A stretch of DNA of 64,000 nt, taken from contig NC_080164.1 in the NCBI RefSeq assembly GCF_950295315.1, forward strand, positions 54,407,451 through 54,471,450, given 5' to 3'. Under the pieces are notes generated by a model. That model did no database searches. It was not told the origin of the DNA and saw nothing but the letters and a program-made list of their open reading frames with translations. The translations under genes were made by a program, and so were the position numbers. Origin of the DNA: Erinaceus europaeus (taxonomy: Eukaryota > Chordata > Mammalia > Eulipotyphla > Erinaceidae). Shown in pieces: positions 32,752 through 43,528 of this stretch (within the stretch, counting starts at the first letter, position 1; each line of letters starts with the position of its first letter).

Positions 32752-33354
32752 GTCAATGAGGCACATGAGAAATCTTTGGTGAACAAAGAAACACACCAGA
32801 AAAACAAAAAAGCACCTACCAGCAGCATGGGAGATTATTGGGGGGAAAATAGTTAAAAGTTTTAAGAAATCAATATATTTCAAAGAAAAAATACCATTTG
32901 ATATTTACTAGATTGAAGTTATAGAAGTTGAAGTTTCCAGTTGCCTCTTTAGACAATTCACACTATAGGACCTGAAAGCAGTCTCTGCCTTATCCAATTT
33001 CACAATTTTTTCTATGCTACTATGTTTGGCCATTTTTATGTCAACCACTTCAGTTCATGCAGTCTTCCACTTCTTCAAGTCAAGCTTCTAACCCTTTCAC
33101 CCCACCATCTTTCCAGGATAACCAGGAAGCCTACATTCTTGGCAAATTAAACTGCCATCTTTTGACTTCCATTTACATAGTTCTTCTCCTTATGTGTGAA
33201 ACTATTTAGCATTTTCTCCATCTTTAAACTTCCCTGTCCATTGATTTCTCTCGCATCTTTCTCTTCCAGTTCTCTTTTACTCTATAATGAGCATCTTTTA
33301 TGCCTTTACCCATGTGTTTCTAGGGTTACACCCCCAGGAAACAAGTTTAATTTT
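32752..33354. other. no recognised feature
   Basis: AT-rich flank of Vingi copy 1; pyrimidine-rich after 33,050. No gene or repeat supported. Confidence 0.4.
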
Positions 33355-33681
33355 TTTCCTCCAGGGTTATCACTGGGGTACCTGCACTACAAATCCACTG
33401 CTCCTGGAGGTCATTATTGCCATTTTTGTTGCCCTTATTGCCCTTGCTGTTGTTATTACTGTCATTGCTGTTATTATTGTTGGATAGGACAGAGAGAAAT
33501 CAAGAGAGATGGGGAAGGCAGAGAGGGGGAGAGAAAAACACCTGCAGACCTGCTTTACCACTTGTGATGTGACCCCCCCCCCCCCCCCGCTGCATGAGCC
33601 AGGGGCTCAAACCAGGATCCTTACACCAGTCATTGTACTTCACGCCATGTGCGCTTAACCCACTGTGCTACTGCCTAGCCC
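33355..33681 (-). mobile_element. SINE-2, long form
   Basis: Reversed extension CCTCCAGGGTTATCACTGGG, reversed CAACAA tract, and reversed head at 33,650-33,681. A 16-C run at 33,573-33,588 replaces part of the CCCACCTGCAGGGG body. Confidence 0.92.
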
Positions 33682-34784
33682 CTCCGGGAAACAAGTTCTT
33701 TTATCCTCATATTTTGACTGCCAAATATCACTCAACCTCACCATTACCAGATTCCTAATTTTATACATCTAACCCCCTATAGGATGTCTTAATTTGTCTC
33801 AAACTGGATATCTCCAGATTTATTTCTCTTTCTGGGTTCTATTTCTTTATACATCCTATAGTTTCCAGAGATATATGCTTATAAATAGAAGAGTCACTCT
33901 GGGTTCTTCAAAGCAGAAGATATGAAAGTTGAAGTTAATTTTTTTCTTTTTACTTAATCATAGATCTCAAGGGATTTAGCAGATATTAACTTCAAAGAGG
34001 ATGTTCCATTGCTTTTCCTCGTATATCCATTTCCCCCTCAAGGTTTTTATCTCTGAAAGCAGAAAATAGAAGTGAATGACTGTGGTTCTCCTTTGTACTA
34101 ATGAGATCAGCCTCTAGACAGCTATATGTGTGAACAAGAATGGAAAAGTCACAAGTGGATAAAAAGGGTGCTCAGTAGGAACACCTTCTCCACAGCCATA
34201 TGTCCTGAGAGAGAAAACAATCAGGCAAACTTGGCCTTGAATTCTGGAACTGAAATTTTTCAAGAACACATTTCCTTCCTGAATTCTTAGTAAGTACTGT
34301 CTCTGGCTCTTCTATAAATCTTACCAGTCACCCTGACTTTTCCATGAGAATTGAGTTACAAAAATAGAACCTTGAGAAAAGTTAGTTTGACTCTTTTGTC
34401 CTCTGAAGCATGCTGGGTGGAAAGAGCCTGCAGGACTAGAGTGGGGGAGTTCTTGAACTGGTTCTTCCATCACAAGGAAAAATAAACTGAAAGAAAAAAT
34501 TTTTTAAAATGCTTTAAGCTAGTCACCCACTAGAAAGGGATTTAGTGGGAAAGAATTCATACTTGAAATATTCTAGTATTCAGAGAAGATTTTAGCCTGA
34601 GATCTATGAATAGGCTTTATCAGAACATATAATTCCCTAGAAACTGTGTAAACTATGTGTCTTTGGGCCCATGCATTTCTCTAAAGAGAAAGTCCATGGC
34701 TTTTTATCAGATTCTAAAAAAGGGTTCCAGATACCTTAGAGGGTAAGAACTACTCACATAAAGGTTAACTTAAGGGTATTACCT
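33682..34784. other. no recognised feature
   Basis: Over 1 kb with no repeat, RNA gene or plausible exon I can support. Confidence 0.4.
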
Positions 34785-35230
34785 GTTTCTGTGTAATAAA
34801 CTACCCTAAAGTTTAGTAGTGTAATACAACCAAATATTTATTATATCAAGATTGTATGGGTCAAAATTTGAATGGTTTATTAGGGTGACAGCTCAGGGTC
34901 TCTTGTGATGCTGTAATCAAGAAGTCAGTGCAGGTTGCTGCCAAATGAAGGCTGGAATGGGGTTGGAGAATCTGTTTCAAAGATAGTTTTGTCACATAAC
35001 TACACCCAAGAGGCCCTAGTTCCTTACTGGATATTGGCTGGAGGCTTCCATTACTGACCACAAAGTCCCCTTTGGGTCATTGGAGTGTCCTCACACAAAG
35101 AAGCTGGATTCCTCCAGAGCAGATGATTGAGAGAGAGAATAAAAAGAAAAAAAAAACATGCCTTTTGTGATTCAGTCTCAGAAGTCATACACTGTCACTT
35201 CTGCCATGACAGCCCACACTCTAGGAGAGG
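34785..35230 (-). mobile_element. ERVL-MaLR-type (MLT1-like) LTR
   Basis: Plus strand: TGTGTAATAAACTACCCTAA, GCTCAGGGTCTCTTGTGATG, GAGTGTCCTCACACAAAGAA, CATACACTGTCACTTCTGCC. Same order as 4,035-4,790, reverse orientation, and similarly old. Confidence 0.65.
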
Positions 35231-35399
35231 TAAGGGGGCTCCACTTTTGAAAGTAGAGTGTCAATAAAGAAGATGTGTTTAAACCACTAAACTGCTATTG
35301 AAATCTTTATAGTCTTGCTGACACACAAAATTTTCTTCCACATATACAATCTGACCCACTTCTCCCAACAGATGATTTAATAGTGCTTGAGAATTCAGT

Positions 35400-35560
35400 A
35401 GAGTAGGATTGCCCATAACATTACTAAACTTATTTGTATCTCAATTTTTTCACTGATTACTAGGGATAACAACATTACCTATTTCATGTTACTATTGTAT
35501 GATAATTAAATGAAATGTTGGGCTACAGAATACTAAAAACTCTATAATAGTGGTGGCCTC
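35400..35560 (+). mobile_element. MIR-like fragment
   Basis: TATCTCAATTTTTTCACTGA, GGGATAACAACATTACCTAT and GATAATTAAATGAAATG follow the MIR pattern (CTCAGTTTCCTCATCTG / GGGGATAATAATAGTACCTA / GGATTAAATGAG). Confidence 0.6.
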
Positions 35561-35719
35561 CTCTCCCCCTGTAATCTAGAGTTTTCCATTTTCATTGAGT
35601 AGAATCATTTATGGACCAGAAATCTAGATGAGGTGAGAAGTGATTATTCATGGAGAATCTATGTGTATAAGTGCTATAGGGCAAGGAGATGTAAAAGAAG
35701 CTAAAAAAAAAAAAAAGTC

Positions 35720-36003
35720 GGGGGAGCCAGGTGGTGGAGCACCAGGCTAAGCTCACATAGTACCAAGTGCAGACTCACACAAAGATCTGGGTTGAGCCCC
35801 CGGCTGCCCACCTACAGGGGAAATACTTCACACACTACGAAATAGGTCTATCATTCACTCTACCTCTCTATCTCCCCCTCCCCTCTCAATTTCTCTCTGT
35901 CCTATCCAATAGAAGGGGGAGGGGAAAGGCTGCCAGAAGCAGTGGATTTATAGTACTGGCACCAAGCCCCAGCAATAACCATGGAGGCAAAAAAAAAAAA
36001 GTT
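35720..36003 (+). mobile_element. SINE-1, long form
   Basis: Head GGGGGAGCCAGGTGGTGGAG, GTTGAGCCCCCGG B box region, extension AGCAGTGGATTTATAGTACT / AAGCCCCAGCAATAACC, A tail at 35,989-36,001. Confidence 0.9.
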
Positions 36004-36029
36004 AAAAATAGTCCTTTAAATTCAAAGGA

Positions 36030-36310
36030 ATCATTGAAATCATCCAGAAGGAGGATGAATACCAAATAATCTCATCTATAAGTGAAACTTAAGAATTTTG
36101 GAGAAAAGGCAAAATACATGGTAAAATCTGGGCTAGACATGGTCTGTTACAGTAAAGCCAAAGATAGAGGGGTGGAAGCAGAAGGCTGAAGGTGTACTAG
36201 AGACCCAAACCACAGTGATCAAGGAAGACCTGGGTTGGTGGTGGGGCTGGTATGCAGACACCTGTCATGGAAAGATGAGAAATTGCACCCCCCAAAAAAA
36301 AAAAAAAACA
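36030..36310 (+). mobile_element. LINE-1 3' end fragment
   Basis: ATGAATACCAAATAATCTCA then GTTGGTGGTGGGGCTGGTAT and AGATGAGAAATTGCACCC, ending in a 14-base A run at 36,294-36,308. Resembles the LINE-1 3' UTR at 41,620-42,075. Confidence 0.65.
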
Positions 36311-36551
36311 CTGAATGGTAAAAATCATTACTTCCATAATAGGACAAGAAAACAAGTTCTTGATAAGAAAAAAAAAAAAAACCCTAGTCTTTAATAGCTC
36401 TACATTTTCTTGGGGAGAAAAGACACATATGCATTAAGAGAAAGAGAGACTTTGGAGTCCAGTGACACTCATCTCTGCTGAGAAAAAAAAAGGGGGGGGG
36501 GAGTGTCCCTGACATGGAAGGACTTTTTAAAGGTTAAGATTCAGGCAAGGA

Positions 36552-37634
36552 CACCCCATCACGTGGGGATCTAGTCAGGGAGTCCTGAGATTCCCACACA
36601 GATATGATGAGCCTAGACCTCTAAGAGATCCCGCTCACCACTGTCACTGGTCATCTCCATCAGGAACAACATAATGTTGTACTGATTTTGTACTGGAGTG
36701 ATCAGTGACCCCCTCTGTGGGCCCCTATCAAACCTGGTCCTCAATGTGGGTCAACAATAATAGGGAATGTTCCATTCTCCAAAGGGAGGTTGGATAGCAT
36801 ACTCTGCCTATCACCCGAGGATGATGGGTCCTGAAATTGGTGCAGCCTGGAATGTTCCTAGCCATGGAATAACCATGGAATGCGAGTTCAGACCTGCAGG
36901 GATGCAGAGGTTACACAGGCTCCTGTGCTGATTATGGGCCCCAAATCAAATTGATGGGATTTACAGTTAACAATATGTATATACTTTCCCCATATTTGGG
37001 AGCTGATTTCTTCTTTGATGCAGCTTTCTGGTCCTTTTTCCAACTGTGACACCATCCCCCCAGACAGTAACTTAGGTCACCTGAATATTGGATGTCAGGT
37101 GCAGGCAAAAACTAGTTGGGTCATGGGCCCCTTGAAATATACCTAAAATAGACCTACTAGCTATTTCCAAAACGGAGACCCCAAATCCTCATCAGCAATA
37201 ATCTTGCCTTTAGGTTCATGATTAGTCAACAATTTGCTCTGCTTTCTATCTTAATTCTTTTTCAGTCACCAGGTTGCAGATGTTACCATGATACCAGCTT
37301 GACTTCCCAGGGCAGACAACCCCACCAGTGTGTACTGGAACCCCACCCATCTAGATCCCTGCCCCACTAGGGAAAGAGAGAGACAGACTGGGAGTATGGA
37401 TTGACCTGTCAATGCCCATGTTCAGCAGGGAAGCAATTACAGAAGCCAGACCTTCCACCTTCTGCATCCCATAATGACCCTGGGTCCATGCTCCCAGAGG
37501 GTTAAAGAATAGGAAAGCTATCAGGGGAGGGAATGGAATACAGAGTTCTGGCAGTGGGAACTGTGTGGAATTTTACCCCTCTTGTCCTATGGTCTTGTCA
37601 GTATTTCCATTTTATAAATAAAAACTTCTTAAAA
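36552..37634 (+). mobile_element. R1 copy with 13-bp TSD
   Basis: Flanked by a perfect ATTCAGGCAAGGA repeat at 36,539-36,551 and 37,635-37,647. Starts CACCCCATCACGTGGGGATC (5' truncated), has the full middle part and 3' part, and ends TTATAAATAAAAACTTCTTAAAA. A clean example that defines the R1 3' end. Confidence 0.93.
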
Positions 37635-37647
37635 ATTCAGGCAAGGA

Positions 37648-38271
37648 GAGTGAATAAAAATTTAAAGAGGAAAGGGTGATGAAGTTTGAAGGGAGACCAC
37701 AGCAAGGTTTTCAGGAACCACAGCATGAAAAGCAAAAGAAAATAAATAAAATAATTAATTAAATTAATAGTTCAGAGAAAGAAATGGATTTAGAGAAGAA
37801 GGAAGATCACAACAGTATTTTTTTCTTCTTTGAGGTAAGAACTGGTTTACATTGTAATAATCCCTAAAGGAGATCCTTTCCATATTTATCAACCTACTTA
37901 TTAAAACAGAAAGATTCTATTAACCTTTCAAGTGCAAGGAAAGTGTCTACTAGGCTTCTGTAATCCAGCACAGAATAAACATAAAGCATATTAAAAAAAA
38001 CATACTTTAAAAAACCACCTATTTTGGACAGATTAAAATGTTTGCTGGTGAGTATTCCAGAGATGGCTTTGGGCAGCTTTGTTTTTCTGCTCATGCTCAG
38101 ATTTTCAGGAGATGTTTTATCTAATGTAGATTATAGCTAAAAAAAAAAACTCAGATTCTCAACAAGCCCCATAGGCAACTTCCCAAGGAAGGGGTAGGGG
38201 TGTCTCCAATCTGGTCTCAAAGCTCATCTACATTATGTAGGGCACGAGAAGCAAGATTAATCTCTTTTTAA
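37648..38271. other. no recognised feature
   Basis: AT-rich flank; nothing supportable. Confidence 0.4.
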
Positions 38272-38512
38272 TTAATTAATTTATTTATTTATTCTCTTTT
38301 GTTGCCCTTATTGTTTTTATTGTTGTAGTTATTATTGTTATTGATGTTGTCATTGTTGGATAGGACACAGAGAAATGGAGAGAGAAGGGGAAGATAGAGA
38401 GGGGGAGGGAAAGATAGACACCTGCAGACCTGCTTCACCACCTGTGAAGTGACTCTCCTACAGGTGGTGAGCCGGAGGCTTGAACCAGGATCCTTACGCA
38501 AGTCCTTGCACA
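38272..38512 (-). mobile_element. SINE-2, short form, head truncated
   Basis: TTATTTATTTATTC at the left (reversed tail), reversed CAACAA tract, ACCTGCAGACCTGCTTCACC, and the head cut off at about 38,512. Confidence 0.9.
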
Positions 38513-38654
38513 CTCCCAGTTAATCTCTTTCTGAGACCTTCTGTCAGCTCCTCATCCCTCACCACTTCATTTCTGAGGTCTGAATCTCCATTTTCTTTCT
38601 GATGGAAACAGGCCTAAGTTATTTTTAGTCTAAAAGTAGTCTAAAGCTTTATTT

Positions 38655-38772
38655 TTTTCTAAAAGATTTATTAATGAGAGTATTAGAGCACCACTCTGCA
38701 TGTGATGTGGGGGACTGAACTTGGGGTCTCATGCTTGACAGTCCAGCACTTTATCTACTATTAGCCCAAGAC
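38655..38772 (-). mobile_element. SINE-4 fragment
   Basis: AGATTTATTAATGAGAG (reversed tail), ACTGAACTTGGGGTCTCATG and GACAGTCCAGCACTTTATCT typical of reversed SINE-4. Confidence 0.7.
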
Positions 38773-39239
38773 TTTTTGAAGAGGATGAGAATCAGCTGCC
38801 TACTCACTACACCTTGCTATTAAGTAATAATGAAAGCACATCTCAGACAAAATTCTGAACCCTATATAGACATTTTTTCCCGACCATTCAGAGTAATTAG
38901 ACACAGAACATTTCATATAACTTGCTATGTTCCATGAAGTCCCACTCTGTCCTTTTAAGTGACCAACCAGTTCCTGGCCTCAATGGTTGACTGGAGACAG
39001 AATCAACATTTTAGATGCAGGATTTTATTACTCTGTGGTCATAATTAGGTCAACAGAACTCTCCCAGAGCTGTGCCTGGAGACAGGAATGGTGCAGGGTT
39101 AAGAGGTTCACAGCATCTTTACAGGTGCATGTTTAAGGCCCTATTGGACTCCTAAACCCTGTCTGAGTTAAGTGTAAGGAGTCTTTCTAAAATACTTGAA
39201 GCAATTCACATACTTGAGCTATATTTGTTTTATTTTATC
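38773..39239. other. no recognised feature
   Basis: No gene or repeat supported; a (TTATC)n run begins at 39,230. Confidence 0.4.
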
Positions 39240-39408
39240 TTATCTTATCTTATCATCTTATTTCATAGAGACAGCAAGAAGAACTGAAAGAAGAACCTGA
39301 GAATCAAGTTCTTTTCACTAGAAAGTGAAAAGAAATCACAGCACCAAATCTTCCTTCAGTGTGGTAGGGGCTGGGCTCAAACCCAAATGAGCCATTTCAC
39401 CAGCCCAA
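39240..39408 (-). mobile_element. SINE-1-like degenerate copy
   Basis: CATAGAGACAGCAAGAAGAA and GGGGCTGGGCTCAAACCC are reversed SINE-1 parts; head decayed. Confidence 0.55.
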
Positions 39409-39534
39409 CCTAAACTAACAATTTGATCAGTGAAAGTATTTTTCTATAATTTCCTATGCTAATTACCAGGTAAATAATTTCATCAAACAACATCCATTTT
39501 TGATATTCATTATGCTGACTAGTAATTTTAAATA

Positions 39535-39742
39535 TATCGTTATTTATTTATTATTGGATACAGACATCCAAAAATTGAGAGGGGCAGGGGAGATAAGAGG
39601 GAGAGAGACAGAGAGACACCTGCAGCCCTGCTTTACCACTCGTGAAGCTTCCCTCCTGCAGGTAGGGAACAGGGGCTTGAACCTGGGTCCTCGAGCACTG
39701 TAATGTGTATGCTTAACCAGGTGCGCCACCACCTGGCCCCCA
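39535..39742 (-). mobile_element. SINE-1
   Basis: TATTTATTTATTATTGGATA, CACCTGCAGCCCTGCTTTAC and reversed head GGCCAGGTGGTGGCGCACCT. Confidence 0.92.
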
Positions 39743-39956
39743 CTGACTAATAATTTCTGATATGAGTCAAAATACAGGCTATTCAAGCACTTTTGGGAGC
39801 TACTTCATCACATGGTCTTTCTGATATAAGGTTAGCTGGTACTCCTAGACATAGACTGTCTTTGGAATTAAAGTTTAACATAACTAGCAATTACAAAGCA
39901 TTACACTGTCAATACTGCAACATTTTAAAAGTAAATTATAGATATTAAAACAATTT
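39743..39956. other. no recognised feature
   Basis: Short AT-rich stretch. Confidence 0.4.
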
Positions 39957-40255
39957 CTGGGAATCAGGTGGTAGAGCAGGAGGTTAAGCACAGGTGGCAC
40001 AAAGTGCAAGGACCGGCGTAAGGATCCTGGTTCGAGCCTCCGGCTCCCCACCTGCAGAGGATTCACTTCACAAGCAGTGAAGCAGGTCTGCAGGTGTCTA
40101 TCTTTCTCTCTCCCTCTCTGTCTTCCCCTCTTCTCTCCATTTCTCTGTGTCCTTCCTATCCAACAACGATGACATCAATAACAACAATAATAGCCACAAC
40201 AACAATTTTAAAAAGCAAGGACAACAAAAGGGAAAATAAATGAATATTAAAAAAT
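39957..40255 (+). mobile_element. SINE-2, short form (first of a tandem pair)
   Basis: Head GGGAATCAGGTGGTAGAGCA, B box GGTTCGAGCCTCC, CAACAA tract, AAATAAATGAATATTAAA tail that serves as the target of the next SINE. Confidence 0.93.
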
Positions 40256-40274
40256 TTAAATTAAAAAAATTGCT

Positions 40275-40564
40275 GGGAGTCGGGCGGTAGCACAGCAGGT
40301 TAAGCACACGTGGTGCAAAGTGCAAGGACTGATGTGAGGATCCCGGTTCAAGCCCCCGGCTCCCCACCTGCAGGGGAGTAGCTTCACAGGTGGTGAAGCA
40401 GGTCTGCAGGTGTCTATCTTTCTCTCCCCCTCTCTGTCTTCCCCTCCTCTCTCCAATTCTCTCTGTCCTATCCAACAATGACAACATCAATAACAACAAC
40501 AGTAACAACTACAACAACAATAAAAAACAACAAGGGCAACAAAAGGGAAAATAAATATTTTTTT
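40275..40564 (+). mobile_element. SINE-2, short form (second of a tandem pair), with TSD
   Basis: Head GGGAGTCGGGCGGTAGCACA, B box GGTTCAAGCCCC. Flanked by AAAAAATTGCT at 40,264-40,274 and 40,565-40,575, so it inserted just downstream of the previous SINE tail rather than arising by tandem duplication. Confidence 0.93.
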
Positions 40565-40918
40565 AAAAAATTGCTTTGACCTGGGAGAAAAAAAAAACAA
40601 TCATTTTTGTAAGGTTCAATGGAAAGCTATTTTACACCAGGAAAATCAGTACAGGCTCTGTTCTATGAGTCTTTCTTTCTGTTTCTTTCTTTTCCATCAT
40701 AATTTCCATTTGGAAAGAAGATTACTTATATAAAATATGATTGAAGTCTGTGAGATGATAGAGGGAACACCACATTTCTAGTTATTATAGTAGAGGAATG
40801 TCTTTGTTACTTGAAAGAGGCTATTTTAGTGCACATATAAAGAAAAGTTGTTCCTTCTCGAGTTTTGACTGTCTGTACCCAATAAATATATAAATAAAGA
40901 TTTTTTAAAAAAATTTAA

Positions 40919-41125
40919 AGGGGCCAGATGGTGAGCACACATGTTACAATGCACAAGGACCCAGGTTTGAGCCCCCAGGCCCCACTTGAAGGGGAAAAGC
41001 TTTACAAGTGGTGAAGCAGTCTTCAGGTGTCTCTTTCTCTCTCCCTCTCTATCTTCCCCCTTCCCTCTCAATTTCTGGCTGTCTCTATCCAATAAGTAAA
41101 TAAATATTTAAAAAATAAAAAAAAA
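40919..41125 (+). mobile_element. SINE-1
   Basis: GGGGCCAGATGGTGAGCACA head, B box GGTTTGAGCCCCC, CTATCCAATAAGTAAATAAA tail. Confidence 0.92.
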
Positions 41126-41414
41126 GAAACGTTGCAGGTGACCATTGCACAGAGACAGTTCTGGACAGCCCCATTTTTCTGCTCATTTCCTGTTGTAAAC
41201 ATGCCCAGATTTCCAGAAGCTGCTTTATTTGATGTAGTTTATAACTCAGAAAAAAAACTCAGATTCTCAACAAATCCCACAACTTCTTAAAGAAGGGAAG
41301 ACGTGTTCCCAGTGGAATGGTACCCTCCAAATATAATTTATATTGTAAACAAGTAATTCATTCTGGAGTAAATCAAAGGTCATGAAGTGGCAATCCACAA
41401 AAAATGGTATTTAT

Positions 41415-41548
41415 GGATGACCAAGGAGGTAGGTCATGCACAAAATTTGCCTTTGTAGAGTCCCAAGTTTAATACCCATAACCATTTGTACCAGAGTGGT
41501 CCTTTGGTCTCCTGTATCTCTTTCTCATAATACATCTTTTTTAAAAAT
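41415..41548 (+). mobile_element. SINE-4 copy
   Basis: ACCAAGGAGGTAGGTCATGC head, AAGTTTAATACCC B-box-like, ACCAGAGTGGTCC then CT-rich end. Confidence 0.55.
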
Positions 41549-41619
41549 TCCCTTCGGTCTAAACAATATTGTGAAATTACTGAAATTGATTGCCAATACT
41601 TAAAAATCAGTTGCTAGGC

Positions 41620-42075
41620 CAATGTTAATAGCACCAGTTTGTAATAACCCAAACTTGGAAGCAACCTAGGTACTAAACAAAAGATGAGTGGCTGAGATAC
41701 ACAAGACTCAGCCATTAAGAATGATGCAGTCACTTTCTTCACCTCATCTTGGATGAAGCTTGAAGGAATCACATTAAAAGAGAGAAGCCAGAAAGAAAGG
41801 GATTAATATGGGGAGATCTCACTCATGGGAGACCTTGAGAAGCAAGAACAGAAAGTGGAAACAGAAAAGTAGAACTTGAAATGAGTTTAGTGTATCGCAC
41901 CATAGCAAAGGACTCTGGGGAGGAGGGTCCTGGTGCATGATGGTGGAGGAGAACCTAGGCTGGAGGTGAGAGTGCTTAGCAGACACCTATCATAATGAGA
42001 TGAGAAATTTTATTCAGTGTCAACAACTGTATTTATTGTAAGCCATTAAACCTCTAATTAAAAAATTTAATTTCC
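41620..42075 (+). mobile_element. LINE-1 3' end (ORF2 terminus plus 3' UTR)
   Basis: The DNA parallels the LINE-1 ORF2 end (TAATAACCCAAACTTGGAAG, GATGAGTGGCTGAGATACAC) and continues into the 3' UTR (GCAAAGGACTCTGGGGAGGA, GAGATGAGAAATTTTATTCA, AACCTCTAATTAAAAAATTT). Many mutations; no open frame remains. Confidence 0.8.
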
Positions 42076-42329
42076 AGCTTCTCTTGAAAAAGAAAAGGAG
42101 AACATCTAGCATGACTAGGTCTGTGCTCCCTGCTGATATCAGCAGCTGGAATTAAAGAACAATGTAACAGGCATTTCCTCCACAGCTTACTACAGTCCTC
42201 ACAGTCAATCCCGAGTACTGAAGCCCAGTGCCAGTTGCCATTTATAACCCTGGCTGCATTGCTACATTTCTGTAGTAAAAAGGGATTTGAACTATCTTCT
42301 AAAACTTAAACATCATTTAGTATCTTAGT

Positions 42330-42520
42330 TAAGAGGACGAAGCCTAGAGGCAGACAATGTAGTTATGAAACTGGTACTTTTGCTTTCTAGTTATGTATCT
42401 TTGAGGAAGTTGCTTAACATCCCTAAGCCTTCGTTTCCACATCTATAAGATGAGAGTAATACTGCATTCTATGTCCTAAGATTGTTGTAGGAATTCAAAT
42501 CCTTAAGAAAGCCTCAAATG
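42330..42520 (+). mobile_element. MIR
   Basis: Ordered MIR blocks: AAGAGGACGAAGCCTAGAGG, GAGGAAGTTGCTTAACATCC, CTAAGCCTTCGTTTCCACAT, AGATGAGAGTAATACTGC, AGATTGTTGTAGGAATTCAA. The clearest MIR in the window. Confidence 0.8.
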
Positions 42521-42560
42521 AATGCCTCTGAAAGATTGAATGTTGTCCACAGTCCACTTG

Positions 42561-42598
42561 ACTCATTTGTGTTACCTACCAGGGTAACACAAATGAGT
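42561..42598. repeat. perfect hairpin, 16-bp arms, 6-nt loop
   Basis: ACTCATTTGTGTTACC (42,561-42,576) and GGTAACACAAATGAGT (42,583-42,598) are exact reverse complements around TACCAG. Confidence 0.98.
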
Positions 42599-42599
42599 G

Positions 42600-42626
42600 T
42601 TGAGCTTCGCGTGGCGTGAAGCTCAA
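42600..42626. repeat. perfect hairpin, 9-bp arms, at the SINE 5' boundary
   Basis: TTGAGCTTC (42,600-42,608) and GAAGCTCAA (42,618-42,626) flank GCGTGGCGT. The right arm and loop are SINE-2 head sequence; the left arm is its inverted copy. Confidence 0.97.
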
Positions 42627-42845
42627 GGGCCAGCATAAGGATCCTGGTTCAAGCCCCCAGCTACCCACCTGCAGGGGAGTCACTTCATAGGCAGTGAAGC
42701 AGGTCTGTAGGTGTCCATCTTTCTCTCCCCCTCTCTGTCTTCCCCTCCTCCTCTCTCCATTTCTCTCTGTCCTATCTAACAACAATGACATCAATAATAA
42801 CAACTACAAAGGCAACAAAAGGGAAAAATAAATATTTTTTAAAAA
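42609..42845 (+). mobile_element. SINE-2, short form, 5' truncated
   Basis: Begins within the head (GCGTGGCGTGAAGCTCAAGG aligns with the usual GCGTGGCGCAAAGCGCAAGG), B box GGTTCAAGCCCC, then the standard body and AAATAAATATTTTTTAAAAA tail. Confidence 0.9.
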
Positions 42846-43124
42846 GAATAATTTACCTCTTCAATGGCTACTTTGTCAAAAGACACATCTTTATGAAAAG
42901 ACACAAAATAAGAGGTGGTATTTACAGCACATGTGGATGTAGAAGATTTGCATTCAAAATAATATGTAGAATTTTTACAAACCAATAAGAAAAAGATAAC
43001 CAGACTTATAGGACATAGGCAAAAAGATAGACAATTCACAAGGTTAGAAATAGAAACAGCCTGTGAAAAATGGGTGAAAATACTCAATTCCAAAGTAATT
43101 CAGAAATTTTAAATTAAAAACATA

Positions 43125-43295
43125 ATAAAATGGGGGCAGGGAGGGCTCAGATCCTGAACATGATGGGAGAAGAGAACCTAGTGGGGGCTGTATTGTTATG
43201 TGGAAAACTGGGAAATGTTATGCATGTATGAACTATTGTATTTTACTGTCAACTGTAAGCTATTAATACACCAATAAAAATTTAAAAACCATAGT
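43125..43295 (+). mobile_element. LINE-1 3' UTR fragment
   Basis: GGGGGCTGTATTGTTATGTG, GGGAAATGTTATGCATGTAT and ACACCAATAAAAATTTAAAA; same 3' UTR as the element ending at 13,887. Confidence 0.8.
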
Positions 43296-43324
43296 AAATA
43301 TATTTAATTTACTTATTTTTATTT

Positions 43325-43528
43325 TTTAATCATTATTTATTTGCTAGAGACAGTGAGAAACTGAGAGGAAGGCAGAGATAGAGAGAGAAGGAGACAGAGA
43401 GACACCTGTAGCACTGCTTCACCACTTGTGAAGCTTTCCCCCTGCAGGTGGGGACCAGGGGCTCAAACCTGGGTCCTTGTGCACTGTAACATGTGCGCTC
43501 AACCAGGTGTACCAACACCCAGCCCCCA
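43325..43528 (-). mobile_element. SINE-1
   Basis: CATTATTTATTTGCTAGAGA, CCCCCTGCAGGTGGGGACCA, reversed head to 43,528. Confidence 0.92.

Noticed and set aside
40273..40340. tRNA gene-like A and B boxes
   Set aside because: All tRNA-like promoters in the window are SINE heads: no acceptor-stem pairing, and SINE body plus A-rich tail follow each.
39957..40568. Possible tandem duplication or repeat array (CRISPR-like spacing was considered)
   Set aside because: Two SINE insertions; the second has its own target duplication. No short direct-repeat array occurs anywhere in the window.
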